Below are positions 52,133 to 62,920 of a stretch of 64,000 nucleotides of DNA, one piece after another; within the stretch, counting starts at the first letter, position 1; the number at the start of each line of letters is the position of its first letter. Origin of the DNA: Ceratobasidium sp. AG-K (lineage: Eukaryota > Basidiomycota > Agaricomycetes > Cantharellales > Ceratobasidiaceae). Below the pieces are notes generated by a model. That model made no database searches, was not told the DNA's origin, and worked only from the letters and a program-made list of their open reading frames with translations. The position numbers were made by a program, and so were the translations under genes. The DNA lies in NCBI GenBank assembly GCA_037039685.1, contig JAWNGF010000010.1, positions 930,001 to 994,000 on the forward strand. Reading direction: 5' to 3'.

Positions 52133-54133
52133 ATGTCTATTCAAGAAGACGGAGGGTCACGTCCCTCGTCCACTAGATCAACACGAAGAGGACCCAGTCG
52201 AGCAGCAAGGCCTACTGGATCATTAAATGAGCAAGACATCGCACAAACTCAAGCGGGAGGTCCCGCCCGATCATGCTCTCAGAGCCAATCTTCAATGCCA
52301 GGAGCTTTCGGCATCTCTGACATGACAATAGTACAAGAGGAAGAACCCACCATCACGAGTAGAGAACCAGGAGATCTCACAAATGACCCCACTCCAGCTG
52401 TGATTCGCATTTCAACTGGAAGTCCAGGGCCATCACGTCCCTTGTGGCCACTAGGGGCTAGGAGGCAGTTCTTTTCTCCCCAGCCTGAGGCTCATGGGGG
52501 CGTGTCGCTTGTCCCCATTAGGCCTCCTCCTACACCACACATTCCCAATGTACCTACAGTCCCCCAAATTGGAGGAACCATCACCAACGCAGGACCAATC
52601 CCAATGGCTTCCCAGCCAGTCACACCAGCGATTCCAGCACCGCCCTATGTCCCACAGGGTTACTCTGGGCAGTCGGCCCCGGTACCACAAGGCGCCGGTG
52701 ATCCGGGAAGCTCAAGTTCAAGTTCCAGCGCCAGCGGCAGGACTATAATCAGTAATTTAGACGACCTGAACGACCTCCTAGCAGGAAGACACATCGCCTC
52801 CCTTAGGGTTATAGACGGAATGAGGGTCACCATGGATCAAAGGCTTAGTGGCCTAGAACAAGCCACACAAGTCCTAGCAAACAACCAACAAATCTTTAAC
52901 GACTCCATCAACACCCTACAAGGCACCCTAACAGACATTCTGAACTCAGCAAGAAATGGCGAACACAATTCCTTTCTAGTCGGACAAGATGTAACACGCC
53001 TTCGGAATGAGGTTGCCAACACTCAAGGACTAGTGAACAATGTACGCGAAGAACTCAACACTACCAGACAAGGGCAACTTGAATGGAACGAAGCAGTAAC
53101 TCAAGGACTGGAAAACTTACGACAAGAGGGAACCTCCTTCACTACCGAAATCACGGAAGTACAAGAAGCTATCAACAATATGCGAGAAGAAATCGACGAA
53201 ACTTCCCTGCACGGGATCCCGTCTAGGCGATCAAATTCTCCACCACATCCAGACGCGGAGTCTACCAGGATCGACGAATTAGAATTAAGAATCCAACGAC
53301 TGGCCGAGAACCCAAACGTCGGTAGCAGTCCACGACGTCCCAAAGTAACTTGCCCAGAAGCCTTCGACGGAAAGAAAGGGGAAGGTGCTGAAATGTTCAT
53401 CACACAAATGGAAAGCTACTTCGTGCGACTAGGCGATCAATATGCTTCCAATGAAGAAAGGATTCGCGAAGCCCTAGCAAACTTCAAATCCGAGAACAAA
53501 GCTGCCACTCACTGGGCACAAGTTCTCTTACGATCACTCAACCAAAGGGAAAATAACCAAAACCTTGCCTCATGGGAAAGTTTCAAGGCACACTTCATGG
53601 AACAGTTCAGCGACCCAAACAAAAAATCTAAAGCCGAAGCAGATATCCGAAAATGCAAGCAGAACAACTCTGTAGCAAACTATGCTTCGGAATTCCGATA
53701 TCTTCTGGTAGACGTGAACTGGGGACAAGAAGCTCTGATCAACCAGTTCAAGGAAGGATTAAAGACAGAAGTCAAGACTGAACTAGCTCGCTTCGAACTG
53801 ACCCTGATCAATGAAGATGGGACAGAACGAGAACTTTCCCTTGACCAATGGATCTCAATCGCAATCTCTATCGACCAGAAATTGCAACAAATCAAGACCT
53901 CGACAGGAAAAAAGGCCGCCCAACCAACCGCTAGTGGACAATCCTCTACAAAACGGCTGCCCGACGAAATATACAAAGCGAGGATAGCAACCAACCGCTG
54001 CCTGAAGTGCGGACAAGAAGGACACCGTTCATTCAAATGCCCATCCAAGGAATGGATAACGACGGAACCTAGTATTAAAGGAAGGGAAGCAACAATCGTA
54101 GAAGACTCGGGAAAAGAAGGGGTCTCCCTCTAA
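52133..54133 (+). CDS. gag: A5 Gag, 666 aa, intact
   Basis: ATG 52133 to TAA 54131-54133, the first ATG after the primer site. Residues 1-190 are rich in Ser, Pro, Arg and Gly. A Ser tract follows near 200, then a coiled-coil at about 215-375 (repeated Leu/Ile with Asn/Gln, including NNQQIFNDSINTLQGTLTDI). The capsid-like Gag domain is at about 400-560. A CCHC zinc knuckle CLKCGQEGHRSFKC lies at 623-636. It forms the particle and packages RNA. The slip heptamer sits six codons before the stop. It is the only uninterrupted family A Gag here. Confidence 0.93.
   Translation: MSIQEDGGSRPSSTRSTRRGPSRAARPTGSLNEQDIAQTQAGGPARSCSQSQSSMPGAFGISDMTIVQEEEPTITSREPGDLTNDPTPAVIRISTGSPGPSRPLWPLGARRQFFSPQPEAHGGVSLVPIRPPPTPHIPNVPTVPQIGGTITNAGPIPMASQPVTPAIPAPPYVPQGYSGQSAPVPQGAGDPGSSSSSSSASGRTIISNLDDLNDLLAGRHIASLRVIDGMRVTMDQRLSGLEQATQVLANNQQIFNDSINTLQGTLTDILNSARNGEHNSFLVGQDVTRLRNEVANTQGLVNNVREELNTTRQGQLEWNEAVTQGLENLRQEGTSFTTEITEVQEAINNMREEIDETSLHGIPSRRSNSPPHPDAESTRIDELELRIQRLAENPNVGSSPRRPKVTCPEAFDGKKGEGAEMFITQMESYFVRLGDQYASNEERIREALANFKSENKAATHWAQVLLRSLNQRENNQNLASWESFKAHFMEQFSDPNKKSKAEADIRKCKQNNSVANYASEFRYLLVDVNWGQEALINQFKEGLKTEVKTELARFELTLINEDGTERELSLDQWISIAISIDQKLQQIKTSTGKKAAQPTASGQSSTKRLPDEIYKARIATNRCLKCGQEGHRSFKCPSKEWITTEPSIKGREATIVEDSGKEGVSL
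54109..54115 (+). promoter_or_regulatory. A5 gag-pol -1 frameshift heptamer
   Basis: G GGA AAA, with GGA AAA in gag register; the -1 frame is open from here into pol without an ATG until codon 13. Confidence 0.7.
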
Positions 54134-54135
54134 CT

Positions 54136-57100
54136 GTGTGTGGAGAGACCAAGAAACCGGCAACGGAAACAATGTACTTTAGAGCGACAAATGAATCTAC
54201 CATTGTTTACGCGAACGTTACCGGAATCACAGAACCTATCCCAACCCTCATTGATTCTGGAGCATCAAAGAACTTCCTGGACATTTCGTGGGCTCGGTCC
54301 AACAACATTCCACTCATAGAACTCTCCACTCCCAGAAGAGTAATTGGTATCCAAGGGAAAGAACTCTCTCACCAAATTTGTTTCAAAGCAAAGCTGGAAC
54401 TGGAAGTGGAGGGAAGAACCTTCAAACAAATCTTCTTCGCTATGCCCACCGGAGAAACTAAACTCATCCTAGGATTGGAATGGTTAGAAGAATCAAACCC
54501 TATCATCGATTGGAAAACAAAGCACATATCATGGCGAGCAGAAGCCATTCAAGCAAGGACAGCCTCAATAGACGACCTGCCCGAGGAATTCAAGGAATTT
54601 GCTGACGTCTTTAGCGAAGAAAAATTCAAGAGAATCCCAGATCACCGCCCATACGACTGTGCCATCGACTTCAAGGAAGGAGCTGAGCTCCCGAAACCAG
54701 CCAGACCTATCCCACTCTCTCCAGCAGAGTCAATTGCACTGAGAGAATACTTGGATGAAGAAATGGCAGCGGGGAAAATTCGACCAAGCAAATCACCCAT
54801 TGCATCACCTTGCTTCTTTGTCAAAAAGCCGATCGATCCCAAGAATCCAGGGGCAGTTTGGCAACTACGACTTGTTCAAGATCTTAGAGGAGTAAACGCC
54901 ATTACGAAGGACGACAGATTCCCAATGCCCCTAATGGAAGACCTCTTGGATAAAATCAAGGACGCAAAGATTTTTTCCAAAATCGATCTACGCATGGGTT
55001 TCAACAATATCAGAATCAAGGAAGGAGACGAATGGAAGACAGCCTTCAGAACAAAAGAAGGACTGTTCGAATATGTTGTCATGCCTTTTGGACTAAAAAA
55101 CGCGCCCGCCATATTCCAAAGATATATGAACCACATCTTCCATGATCTCATCAACGTATGTGTCATAGTATATATCGACGACATCTTAGTCTTCTCTAAA
55201 AACAGAAGTCAACATACCGTGGATGTCAGGAAAGTGCTAAAAATCTTACTGGAGGAGAACCTTTTTGCAAAGCTTCCAAAATGCGAATTCTTTGTCACCA
55301 AATTGACATATACTGGACTTGGAATCAGCGATTCGGGCATCTCGATGGAGGAAGAAAAGGTCAAGGCAATAAAGGAGTGGAAGGAACCTAGAACACTCAA
55401 GCAGGTCCAAGCATTCCTAGGATTCGCGAACTTCTACCAAAGATTTGTACCGAATTTTAGCCGATTAGCAAAACCCCTGACATCCTTAACAAGAAAAGAG
55501 AACAAATGGGAATGGGGAAGCAATCAGCAGGAAGCATTTGAAGCCCTAAAGACGGAAATCAGCAAGGAGCCCACGCTACGCCATCCAAACCCGGACAAAC
55601 CCTTCTTCTTGGAAACAGACGCAAGTGGAATAGCAATGGGAGCAATCCTGTCGCAAAGGCAAGATGATGGCTACCTACACCCTATTGCTTTTCTTTCAAA
55701 ATCTTTCAATGAGGCTCAACTCAACTACGACGTCCACGATAAGGAACTTATGGCAATCATAGAATCTTTAACACATTGGAGGCTTTACCTCGAAGGAACA
55801 AAGGAACCTATTACCATCTACACCGATCATAGGAACCTACAGTTCTGGAAGGAAGCAAGAACTTTCAACCGCCGACACGCAAGATGGCACCAGTTGCTTG
55901 CTTCCTATAACTTTGACATCATATATCGGCCTGGAATCCTGTCATCAAAACCGGACCTTTTATCAAGACGGTCAGACCATGAAGATATCCCGACACCTGA
56001 ACAAGTTATGATATCTGCCGAAAGGTTCAAGGGATTCATGGGACAAATTGGCACGAACATCATAGAAACTATCAAAGAGGCTCAGGAAACAGATGAAGGA
56101 CTAGCACGAATCAAAGAAATCTGCAAGTCAAGGGAAACGTTACCAAAAGCCCTACAACACAGCGCAAAAGACTATGATTTCAAGGAAGGACTTTTATGGT
56201 TTAAGGGAAGGATCTACGTGCCGGAAGATAAGGAATCCAGACTGGCCGTCATGCGAACTCATCACGACTCAAAAATTGCAGGACATCAAGGACAGGCTAG
56301 AACACTGGAACTAATATCAAGAAGATACTTCTGGCCAGGAATGAAGCAAAGCATAAACAGATACGTGGAATCATGCGAGACCTGCCAACGGACAAAGGGA
56401 TCGAAGTCCATAGTCCCGATCAAGCCTCTGGAGATTCCAAAAGGACCGTGGGAAGACATAGCATTCGACCTCGTGGTGAAGTTGCCAAAATCCAGGGGGT
56501 CAGATAGCATCTTAGTAGTGGTGGACCGATTCTCAAGAATGGCGCACTTCATACCCTGCAAAGAATCTCACACGGCAAGCGACCTTGCAAATCTCTTCAT
56601 CACAAATGTTTGGAAGTTGCACGGTTTTCCAAAAAGCACAATCTCAGACCGAGGGACTACTTTCAATTCCAAACTTATGAAAGCCATTTATGAGAAGATT
56701 GGAACTAGCCCAGGTTTCAGTACTGCCTACCACCCCCAAACAGATGGAATAACGGAAAGGATCAACCAATGGATGGAAGGCTGGCTGCAATCGTTCGTCA
56801 ACTACCGACAGGATGATTGGGCGGACTTATTACCTATTGCGGAGTTCAGCTATAATCTACAGAAGCACCGCGTAACAGGTAGTTCCCCTTTCGAAATTGT
56901 CTACGGAAGGGAACCACTGTGGAACATATCTGCAGAAGAATCAACAGTTCCTGAAGCAAACAACATCACAGGAAAATGGCGTAAAATCCACGACAAAGCA
57001 ATTGCATCAATGGAAACCCAAAGGCTTCCAGAAGAAGAACCAAAGAATGAGTACCGAGAAGGAGATCTAGTGTGGCTGCTGGGAAAGAACATTCAAACAA

Positions 57101-57417
57101 AAAGACCTTCAAAGAAACTGGACAACAAAAAGCACGGGCCATTTGTTGTGAAGCGACAGATAGGGTCACACGCTTACGAACTTGATTTGCCGACAACAAT
57201 GAGGGTGCATCCTGTTTTCCACATTGAGTTGCTCAGCCCTTACAAAGGAGACAGTGAATTCAACCGTAACCAACCCCGACCACCGCCGATCATAACAGAA
57301 GAAGGAGAAGAAGAATACGAAGTAGAGAAGATTTTGGACTGGATCCTGCTCCTGAAGGACAAGAGATCCAACCATAGCTCATGGAAGTTCCACCAAACAA
57401 TGGTCCCCTGGATTTGA
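54136..57417 (+). CDS. pol: A5 Pol, truncated and fused to copia sequence
   Basis: Open for 1093 codons. Protease DSGAS at residues 40-44. RT YIDD near 346-349. RNase H TDASGIAMGA near 493-502. Integrase: HHCC region from about 710; Asp near 796 (VVVDRFSRM), Asp near 838 (SDRGTTF), Glu near 873 (TDGITERIN). The chromodomain begins (EEEYEVEKILDW) and is cut at 57342. The last 25 codons are copia sequence read in frame to TGA 57415-57417. All enzyme domains appear intact, but the targeting tail, ORF3 and 3' LTR are lost, so the copy cannot transpose alone. Confidence 0.9.
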   Translation: MCGETKKPATETMYFRATNESTIVYANVTGITEPIPTLIDSGASKNFLDISWARSNNIPLIELSTPRRVIGIQGKELSHQICFKAKLELEVEGRTFKQIFFAMPTGETKLILGLEWLEESNPIIDWKTKHISWRAEAIQARTASIDDLPEEFKEFADVFSEEKFKRIPDHRPYDCAIDFKEGAELPKPARPIPLSPAESIALREYLDEEMAAGKIRPSKSPIASPCFFVKKPIDPKNPGAVWQLRLVQDLRGVNAITKDDRFPMPLMEDLLDKIKDAKIFSKIDLRMGFNNIRIKEGDEWKTAFRTKEGLFEYVVMPFGLKNAPAIFQRYMNHIFHDLINVCVIVYIDDILVFSKNRSQHTVDVRKVLKILLEENLFAKLPKCEFFVTKLTYTGLGISDSGISMEEEKVKAIKEWKEPRTLKQVQAFLGFANFYQRFVPNFSRLAKPLTSLTRKENKWEWGSNQQEAFEALKTEISKEPTLRHPNPDKPFFLETDASGIAMGAILSQRQDDGYLHPIAFLSKSFNEAQLNYDVHDKELMAIIESLTHWRLYLEGTKEPITIYTDHRNLQFWKEARTFNRRHARWHQLLASYNFDIIYRPGILSSKPDLLSRRSDHEDIPTPEQVMISAERFKGFMGQIGTNIIETIKEAQETDEGLARIKEICKSRETLPKALQHSAKDYDFKEGLLWFKGRIYVPEDKESRLAVMRTHHDSKIAGHQGQARTLELISRRYFWPGMKQSINRYVESCETCQRTKGSKSIVPIKPLEIPKGPWEDIAFDLVVKLPKSRGSDSILVVVDRFSRMAHFIPCKESHTASDLANLFITNVWKLHGFPKSTISDRGTTFNSKLMKAIYEKIGTSPGFSTAYHPQTDGITERINQWMEGWLQSFVNYRQDDWADLLPIAEFSYNLQKHRVTGSSPFEIVYGREPLWNISAEESTVPEANNITGKWRKIHDKAIASMETQRLPEEEPKNEYREGDLVWLLGKNIQTKRPSKKLDNKKHGPFVVKRQIGSHAYELDLPTTMRVHPVFHIELLSPYKGDSEFNRNQPRPPPIITEEGEEEYEVEKILDWILLLKDKRSNHSSWKFHQTMVPWI

Positions 57418-59647
57418 GGACTGCTCAAGATTGCATATGGCACAGAAATGCTGCCTGAACCACTCACCAAGACCAAGAAAAAGGACTCTGCCAAAATATC
57501 AGCCAATAAAATCGAAATTGAACAATGGCAGAAGCAAGACAATGACGCATTCACTCAGATTACCTTGAATATGGAAGACAGAGCAATGCCCAATGTGATT
57601 GAGACAACATCAGCACACAAAGCATGGACAAAAGTTGTCAAATGCTGGGAAGGAAAAGGAATGCAAGTGCTATCCTTTTACTATCAGCAATTCATGAGCA
57701 TGGAAATCAAGGAGGAAGAAGACTTATCTGCTGGGTTCAACAACATCCAATCAATTGCCTCCAAGATGAAGACACTTGGAGAAGTGGTGACTGACCTTAT
57801 GCTTGCACCAGTCTTCATGAATGCACTCCCCTGTCCTATGCAATTGTCAGCATGGTCATCTAGATATCCACTCAGATCAGCCTCATCATGCCCAACATAG
57901 TTGTCAAAGCAGCATTAGCTGAAGAAGAACAGTGGAGGACAGGAGGCAGACTCACAGTGATGTTTGCTCAAGCCCCAAAGGCAAAATCCAAGAAACTGAG
58001 CAACCCAAAAGGGAAGAAAAAGGCCAAAGGCCCCCTGTGCAACAACTGTGCCAAGCCTGGGTACACCAAGAAGGAATGCTGGGCGAAAGGAGGCAGAGCC
58101 AAGGGGACTGGACCACACCAAAAGCAACAAGCTGCTAAGTCAACCAAATCAAAACTGAGTGAATTGAGTAACACACCTAAAACCAAATCAGCAAAAGTGG
58201 CTCTTACAGCCAGGGAACCCAATGATATGCCATTGAGATATGCAATGCTGGCCATGGACAATCAGTCAGCTAGAGATACATGGCTGCTGGATTTGGGAGT
58301 GTCAAAACACATGACCTGAAATCAAGAATGGTTTTTGACTTACTGACCTCTGATACCACCAATCACTGTACAAGTGGGTGAGGGGAAAATGATAAATGCG
58401 ACTGGAATTGGCTGTGTCCAGCTTACGCTACACAATGGAACCTGTAAGGAGACCAACATGTCAATCAACAGTGTACTGCATGTACCAGGACTTCATGCCA
58501 GTCTGATGTCTGTCAAACAACTTGCCCAACGTGGCACTTTTGTTCTTTTTGGCAAGAGTGAGGCAAGACTCCTGGCAAACAATGGCTGTGGACCCAAGAT
58601 TGGCTATGCATGCAAGTTAGGTGTTGAATTTACCAACTAAATGTGTGTGTCAAACATGAAGAACTGACCACCCACATTGCCACTGTTGAACCAGAGAGCC
58701 TGAACAACAAGGGCAACCTAGAAGCAAGCGCTTTTATTGCATATTCAGCCAGTCACATTGCCCAAGCCAGCTTACATACCTGGCATCATTGCCTAGGTCA
58801 CATAAACTACAAGTATGTCCTAGATATGGTCAGAAAGGGGGCTGTACAAGGGATGGACATTGTTGGCAGTTGCTTACCACCGCAATCAAAATGCAAGCTG
58901 TGCCTCAAAGGCAAGCAAACCTGCACCCTGTTTCCAATGTCAACAAATTGAGCGTCCAATTTACTTGAGCTGCTTCATGGCAATCTACACAGGTCCATTG
59001 CCATTCAAGCCATTTGAGGCTATCATTATTTCACCATGATGATTGACAATAAGTCTTGCAAAATGCTTGTGCACTTACTTAAGCACAAGAACAGCTATGC
59101 AACAAACTTTAAAGATCTATAAGTGTCAGTGGAAAATCAAACAAGCAAGTGCATCAAGCACTTACAAACCAATGATGGATGTGAATATGCATTGAATGCT
59201 TTTGAAGCATGGCTCAAATTGCATGGGATTGAGCATCAGAAGACCAAGGCAGATTCTTCAGCAAGCAACAGCATTGCAGAGCAAGCAATAAGCACATTAA
59301 ACAATAGTCAGCAAGCAATGCAAGTGGTTGCAGACCTACCCAACAAATACTGGGGATTTGCAATCATTCATGCTGCATACATCTGGAATGTAATGCCAAA
59401 ACAACTGCTTGACAGTAAAACCCCAGACAAAGTTTTCACAGGCAAGTTACCTGACGTCTGCCAACTCCACACCTTTGGCTGCAAGGCATGGGCTCAAGTA
59501 CCTGATGGTGAATGTACCAAGCTACAGGCAAGATCATTTGAGTGTACTTACCTTGGATTTGCCCCAAGTCAAAAGGTGCATATCCTCATTCACCACTTGA
59601 TTGGTCATATAATCACCTCATGTGACATAGTATTTGATCAGGGAGGC
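57343..59647 (+). pseudogene. Ty1/copia fragment: Gag, PR, integrase
   Basis: Pieces in order: copia-type Gag (57448-57900, CWEGKGMQVLSFYYQQF); zinc knuckle CNNCAKPGYTKKEC (near 58038-58079); protease WLLDLGVSKHMT (near 58280-58316, against the usual DSGAS; both changes fit CpG decay); pre-integrase region WHHCLGHINY...CKLCLKGKQ (58780-58920); integrase core (59000-59640) ending near CDIVFDQGG. Stops at 57415, 57898, 58317, 58638 and 58949 and small indels break it. No copia LTR is present at the left join, and the C5 LTR cuts the right side, so RT and RNase H are absent. CpG-poor and old. Confidence 0.85.
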
Positions 59648-60064
59648 TGTCCCAACTTGGGTCAATTAGGTATGCAAAAGGTTAAGGGGCTTGACTATGA
59701 CAAGTCTTAGAACCCAAGGAGTAGAAGTAGTTAAGAGGATTTGATATTGTCAAGTCCTAGTGGAGAGGAGGGCAAGCCTTGTTGTTTAACCAGCTTGACC
59801 TCTGGGTTTATATACATGAGGGATCAGTGCCACATCATCATCTATCAGTGTGGGAGAGCTGAGTACAACCAATGATAGGCAAGATAAGAGATATGACTTG
59901 AGATTCTGGAAGTTCAGGAAGCAACACCAATATCAAATGAAAAGACAAATACATCACATGATACAAGTTACATGCCAAAGGACATTTGTACCAAAAAAGG
60001 AAAGTGTTTGGCAAAAAGAATATAAAATCAGAAGAAAATGTCTGAGCTTAGTCAGCTCATGACA
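59648..60064 (-). repeat. C5 3' LTR
   Basis: 417 bp, reverse orientation (tgtcccaact...gctcatgaca), inserted in the copia integrase after gaggc. The polypurine tract complement (ttaccccctcct) follows at 60065-60076. Confidence 0.92.
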
Positions 60065-62496
60065 TTACCCCCTCCTAAGGACCTGGTGGGGTGGGATGGA
60101 GTCTGTGGAACTTATCAACTAGTTCAGGAGCATTTTTGAGATCTTCCTTTGATTGCCAAGAGTTGTCTGCATGAGAGTATCTTTTCCATTTGACATAATA
60201 GTGGAGTTGACAGCAAATTTTCTTGGAATTAAGGATCTCTTTGACTTCCCACTCTTCTTCTCCTTCTTGTGTGATAATAGGAGGTGGTTGAGTGGGTTCA
60301 CAACCATGAGGATCAGGGTGGAATTTTTAGAGCAGCATGACATGTAAGATAGGATGAATCTTCATTGATTTTGGTAATTCCAGTTTAAAGGCATGAGTTC
60401 CTACTTTTTCCAGTACTTTGTAAGGGCCCAAAACTTTGTGGGAGAGTTTTACTGAAAGTCTGTCTGTGGATATGTTTTGATGATTAAGCCAGACTTTACC
60501 TCCAGGGTTTATCTCTTCTGGTTCTTTGGCTCCTTTATCAAAGTAGTTTTTGTAGGACTGGTTTGCTAGAATAAGAGCTGCTTTGACTTTGTCATATCCT
60601 TTCAGAAGGAATTCCACATGGGCATCAGCTTCAGGAACAGTATAGTCTGATTCTTCTCCATTGTTCATTCTAGGGTTGAAACCTTGGCAGATCTGAAAGG
60701 GAGTTTTGCCAGTGGATGCTTGGACTCCATTGTTGTAAGCAAGTTCTGCCATAGGGAGTAGGGCCACCCAGTTGTTTTGCCTATGGTTGACAAAGGCCCT
60801 GATAAAGATTTCAACAACTTGGTTTGCCCGCTCTGTGTCACAACCCTAGCCAAACCTTGGAGGCCAAGACTCCACAGGTGGTGAGGATGGGGGTTGGGAC
60901 AACAACAAAGGTCAAATGTACAGCACCAAGGCCTAAGTAAGTCACACAACAAGTGACTGGGGAAAACAACAAGAGAACAAGTCTGGTAGAGACAAGACTT
61001 GGGTTGCTGGTATATATACTATCTAGTGTGGCTATGTACAATAGATAGAAGGCAACAAGGGAGTGAACAAGGAAAAAGCAAGAGTCAGAGAGAAGCACAG
61101 GCAAGACAAAGGAGACAAGATAAGTCCGTGGAGAACAAGGCAAAGAGAAGACATGCCAGGCAGGCATGTCCTGTGACCATGGCTTACAGAAAGGCAACTA
61201 AATGTGCCAAGGCAAGCAGAACAAGACCAAACACAAGGCAAGCAGAGCAAAGAATGAGGAACAAGAAAAGGTTGTGACACACTGACTGTCCATCTGTTCT
61301 TGGATGGTTAGCTGTGCTAAAGGTGGGTTTTACATCCAACTGTTTGTACAGATATCTAATGAACTTTGAGTTGAAAGTGGGTCCTCTATCCAAGGCTGTT
61401 GCTTTTGGGGTGCCGTGAAGTTTCCAAACGTTTGCAATGAAGATACTGGCTATGTCTATTGCTGTGGCCATTGATTTGCAAGGGGGGTAGTGTGCCATTT
61501 TGGAAAACCAATCCACCACTGTCAAGATTGCGTCATATCCTTCTGATTCTGGAAGCCCTACAATCATGTCATAGGAGATCTCCTCCCAAGGTCTCTCAGG
61601 AATATGTAAGGGACACAGTAGTCTTGTGGGGAGTTGGTTTGATGGTTTAACTTGAATGCATGTTTTGCAGTGTGAGACATAAGAGTTGACAAACTTCTTC
61701 ATGGATGGCCAGTAAGAAGTTCTTGAGACTAATTCCAATGTTCTTGCTTGTCCAGGATGCCCAGCTGAAATATTGCCATGGTGCAATTCCAATATCAGAT
61801 TTCTGACTGTTTCATCCCTGGGGACAAAGATCCTTCCTTTTTACATTAGGAGTCCTTCTTTGTATTCCCAATCTTTGACTTTTTTGCTGTTTCTCAGCTT
61901 ATTGTGAGCTTCTTGTAATCTGGGGTCTTCAAGGATTGCTTCTCTGATTAGGTTGTTGATCTCTTGGTCAGGGATAATAGCTGAAATAAAAATGTCTGGT
62001 TTAAGGAGAACCTGGTTCTCTACCCCCCCCCCCCCCCAAAGGTTCTAGGTTGTATTGCCTTGAGAGGATGTCTGCCTTTTTGTTCTGGCTGCCTGGCCTG
62101 TATATGATTTGGAAGTTGATGTCCACCAGGAAGTTCATCCAATGGATTTGACATTGGTTCAGTTGTTTGGACGCAGAGGAATATTCCAAGTTCTTGTGAT
62201 CTGTTATGACTTGAACAGCCTTTTCTGTGCCTTGAAGTAGGTGCCGCCATTCTTTGAAGGCTCTAATAATTGCCAATAGTTCTTTATCAAAGATGTTGTA
62301 GTTTTGCTCAGCCAGATTCAGTGATTTAGAAAGAAAAGCTACTGGGTGCAATTTCCCTTCTTTGTCTTTTGCAACAAAACTGCTCCTGTGGCAAACCCTG
62401 ATGCATCTGTTTTGAGGAAGAACTCCTTATTCTGATTGGGTTGCATCATTATGGGTGCTACCTTAAGAGCTTCTTTTAGTGCATTCATGGAATCTT
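60065..62496 (-). pseudogene. pol: C5 pol 3' part, disrupted, contains solo D LTR
   Basis: Minus strand. Chromodomain (60070-60330), integrase C-terminal region (60327-60767), solo D LTR (60836-61279), integrase core and HHCC (61284-61792), linker with a run of 15 C (15 G in sense, 62023-62037), and RNase H (62001-62496). A stop near 60328 and the lengthened G run break the frame. C6 is inserted at 62497. The end of pol lies against the polypurine tract, with no third ORF. Confidence 0.87.
60836..61279 (-). repeat. Solo family D LTR in C5 pol
   Basis: 444 bp, reverse orientation (tgtcacaacc...ggttgtgaca). Flanks ctctg (60831-60835) and cactg (61280-61284) fit a duplication with one change. 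It is closer to the D2 LTR than to D1 and is CpG-depleted. Confidence 0.88.
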
Positions 62497-62910
62497 TGTC
62501 CTGACTTGGGTCAATTAGGTATATAAAAGGTTAAGGGGTTTGACTTAGACAAGTCTTAGAACCCAAGGAGTAGTGATAGTAAGAGGATTTGATTGAGCAA
62601 GTCCTAGTGGAGAGGAGGTCAAGCCTTGTCATTAACCGGCTTGACCTCTGGGTTTATATACATGAGGGATCAAAACCACGTCATCATCTATCAGTGTGGG
62701 AAAGCCAAGTACAACCAATGATAAGCGAGATAAGAGATATGACTTGACATTCTGGAAGTTCCGGAAGCATCACCAATATCAAATGAAAAGACTAATACAT
62801 CACCTGATACAAGTTAAGCACCAGAGGACATTTGTACCAAAAAAGGAAAGTGTTCGGAAAAAAAGATATAAAATCAGAATAAAATGTCTGAGCTTAGTCA
62901 GCTCATGACA
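62497..62910 (-). repeat. C6 3' LTR
   Basis: 414 bp, reverse orientation, inserted in C5 RNase H after atctt (62492-62496). The polypurine tract complement is next to it at 62911-62922. Confidence 0.92.
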
Positions 62911-62920
62911 TTACCCCCTC

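Larger units (their letters stand above)
51648..57342 (+). mobile_element. Ty3/gypsy element A5, 5' arm
   Basis: LTR 51648-52102, gag and pol up to the start of the chromodomain, then an abrupt join to copia sequence at 57343. Left flank ccagg (51643-51647). Gag is intact and CpG is abundant, so A5 is young. Its 3' end, ORF3 and 3' LTR are not in the window. Confidence 0.92.

Noticed and set aside
62023..62037. C run as a microsatellite or regulatory tract
   Set aside because: It is the lengthened G run of the family C pol linker read on the other strand.
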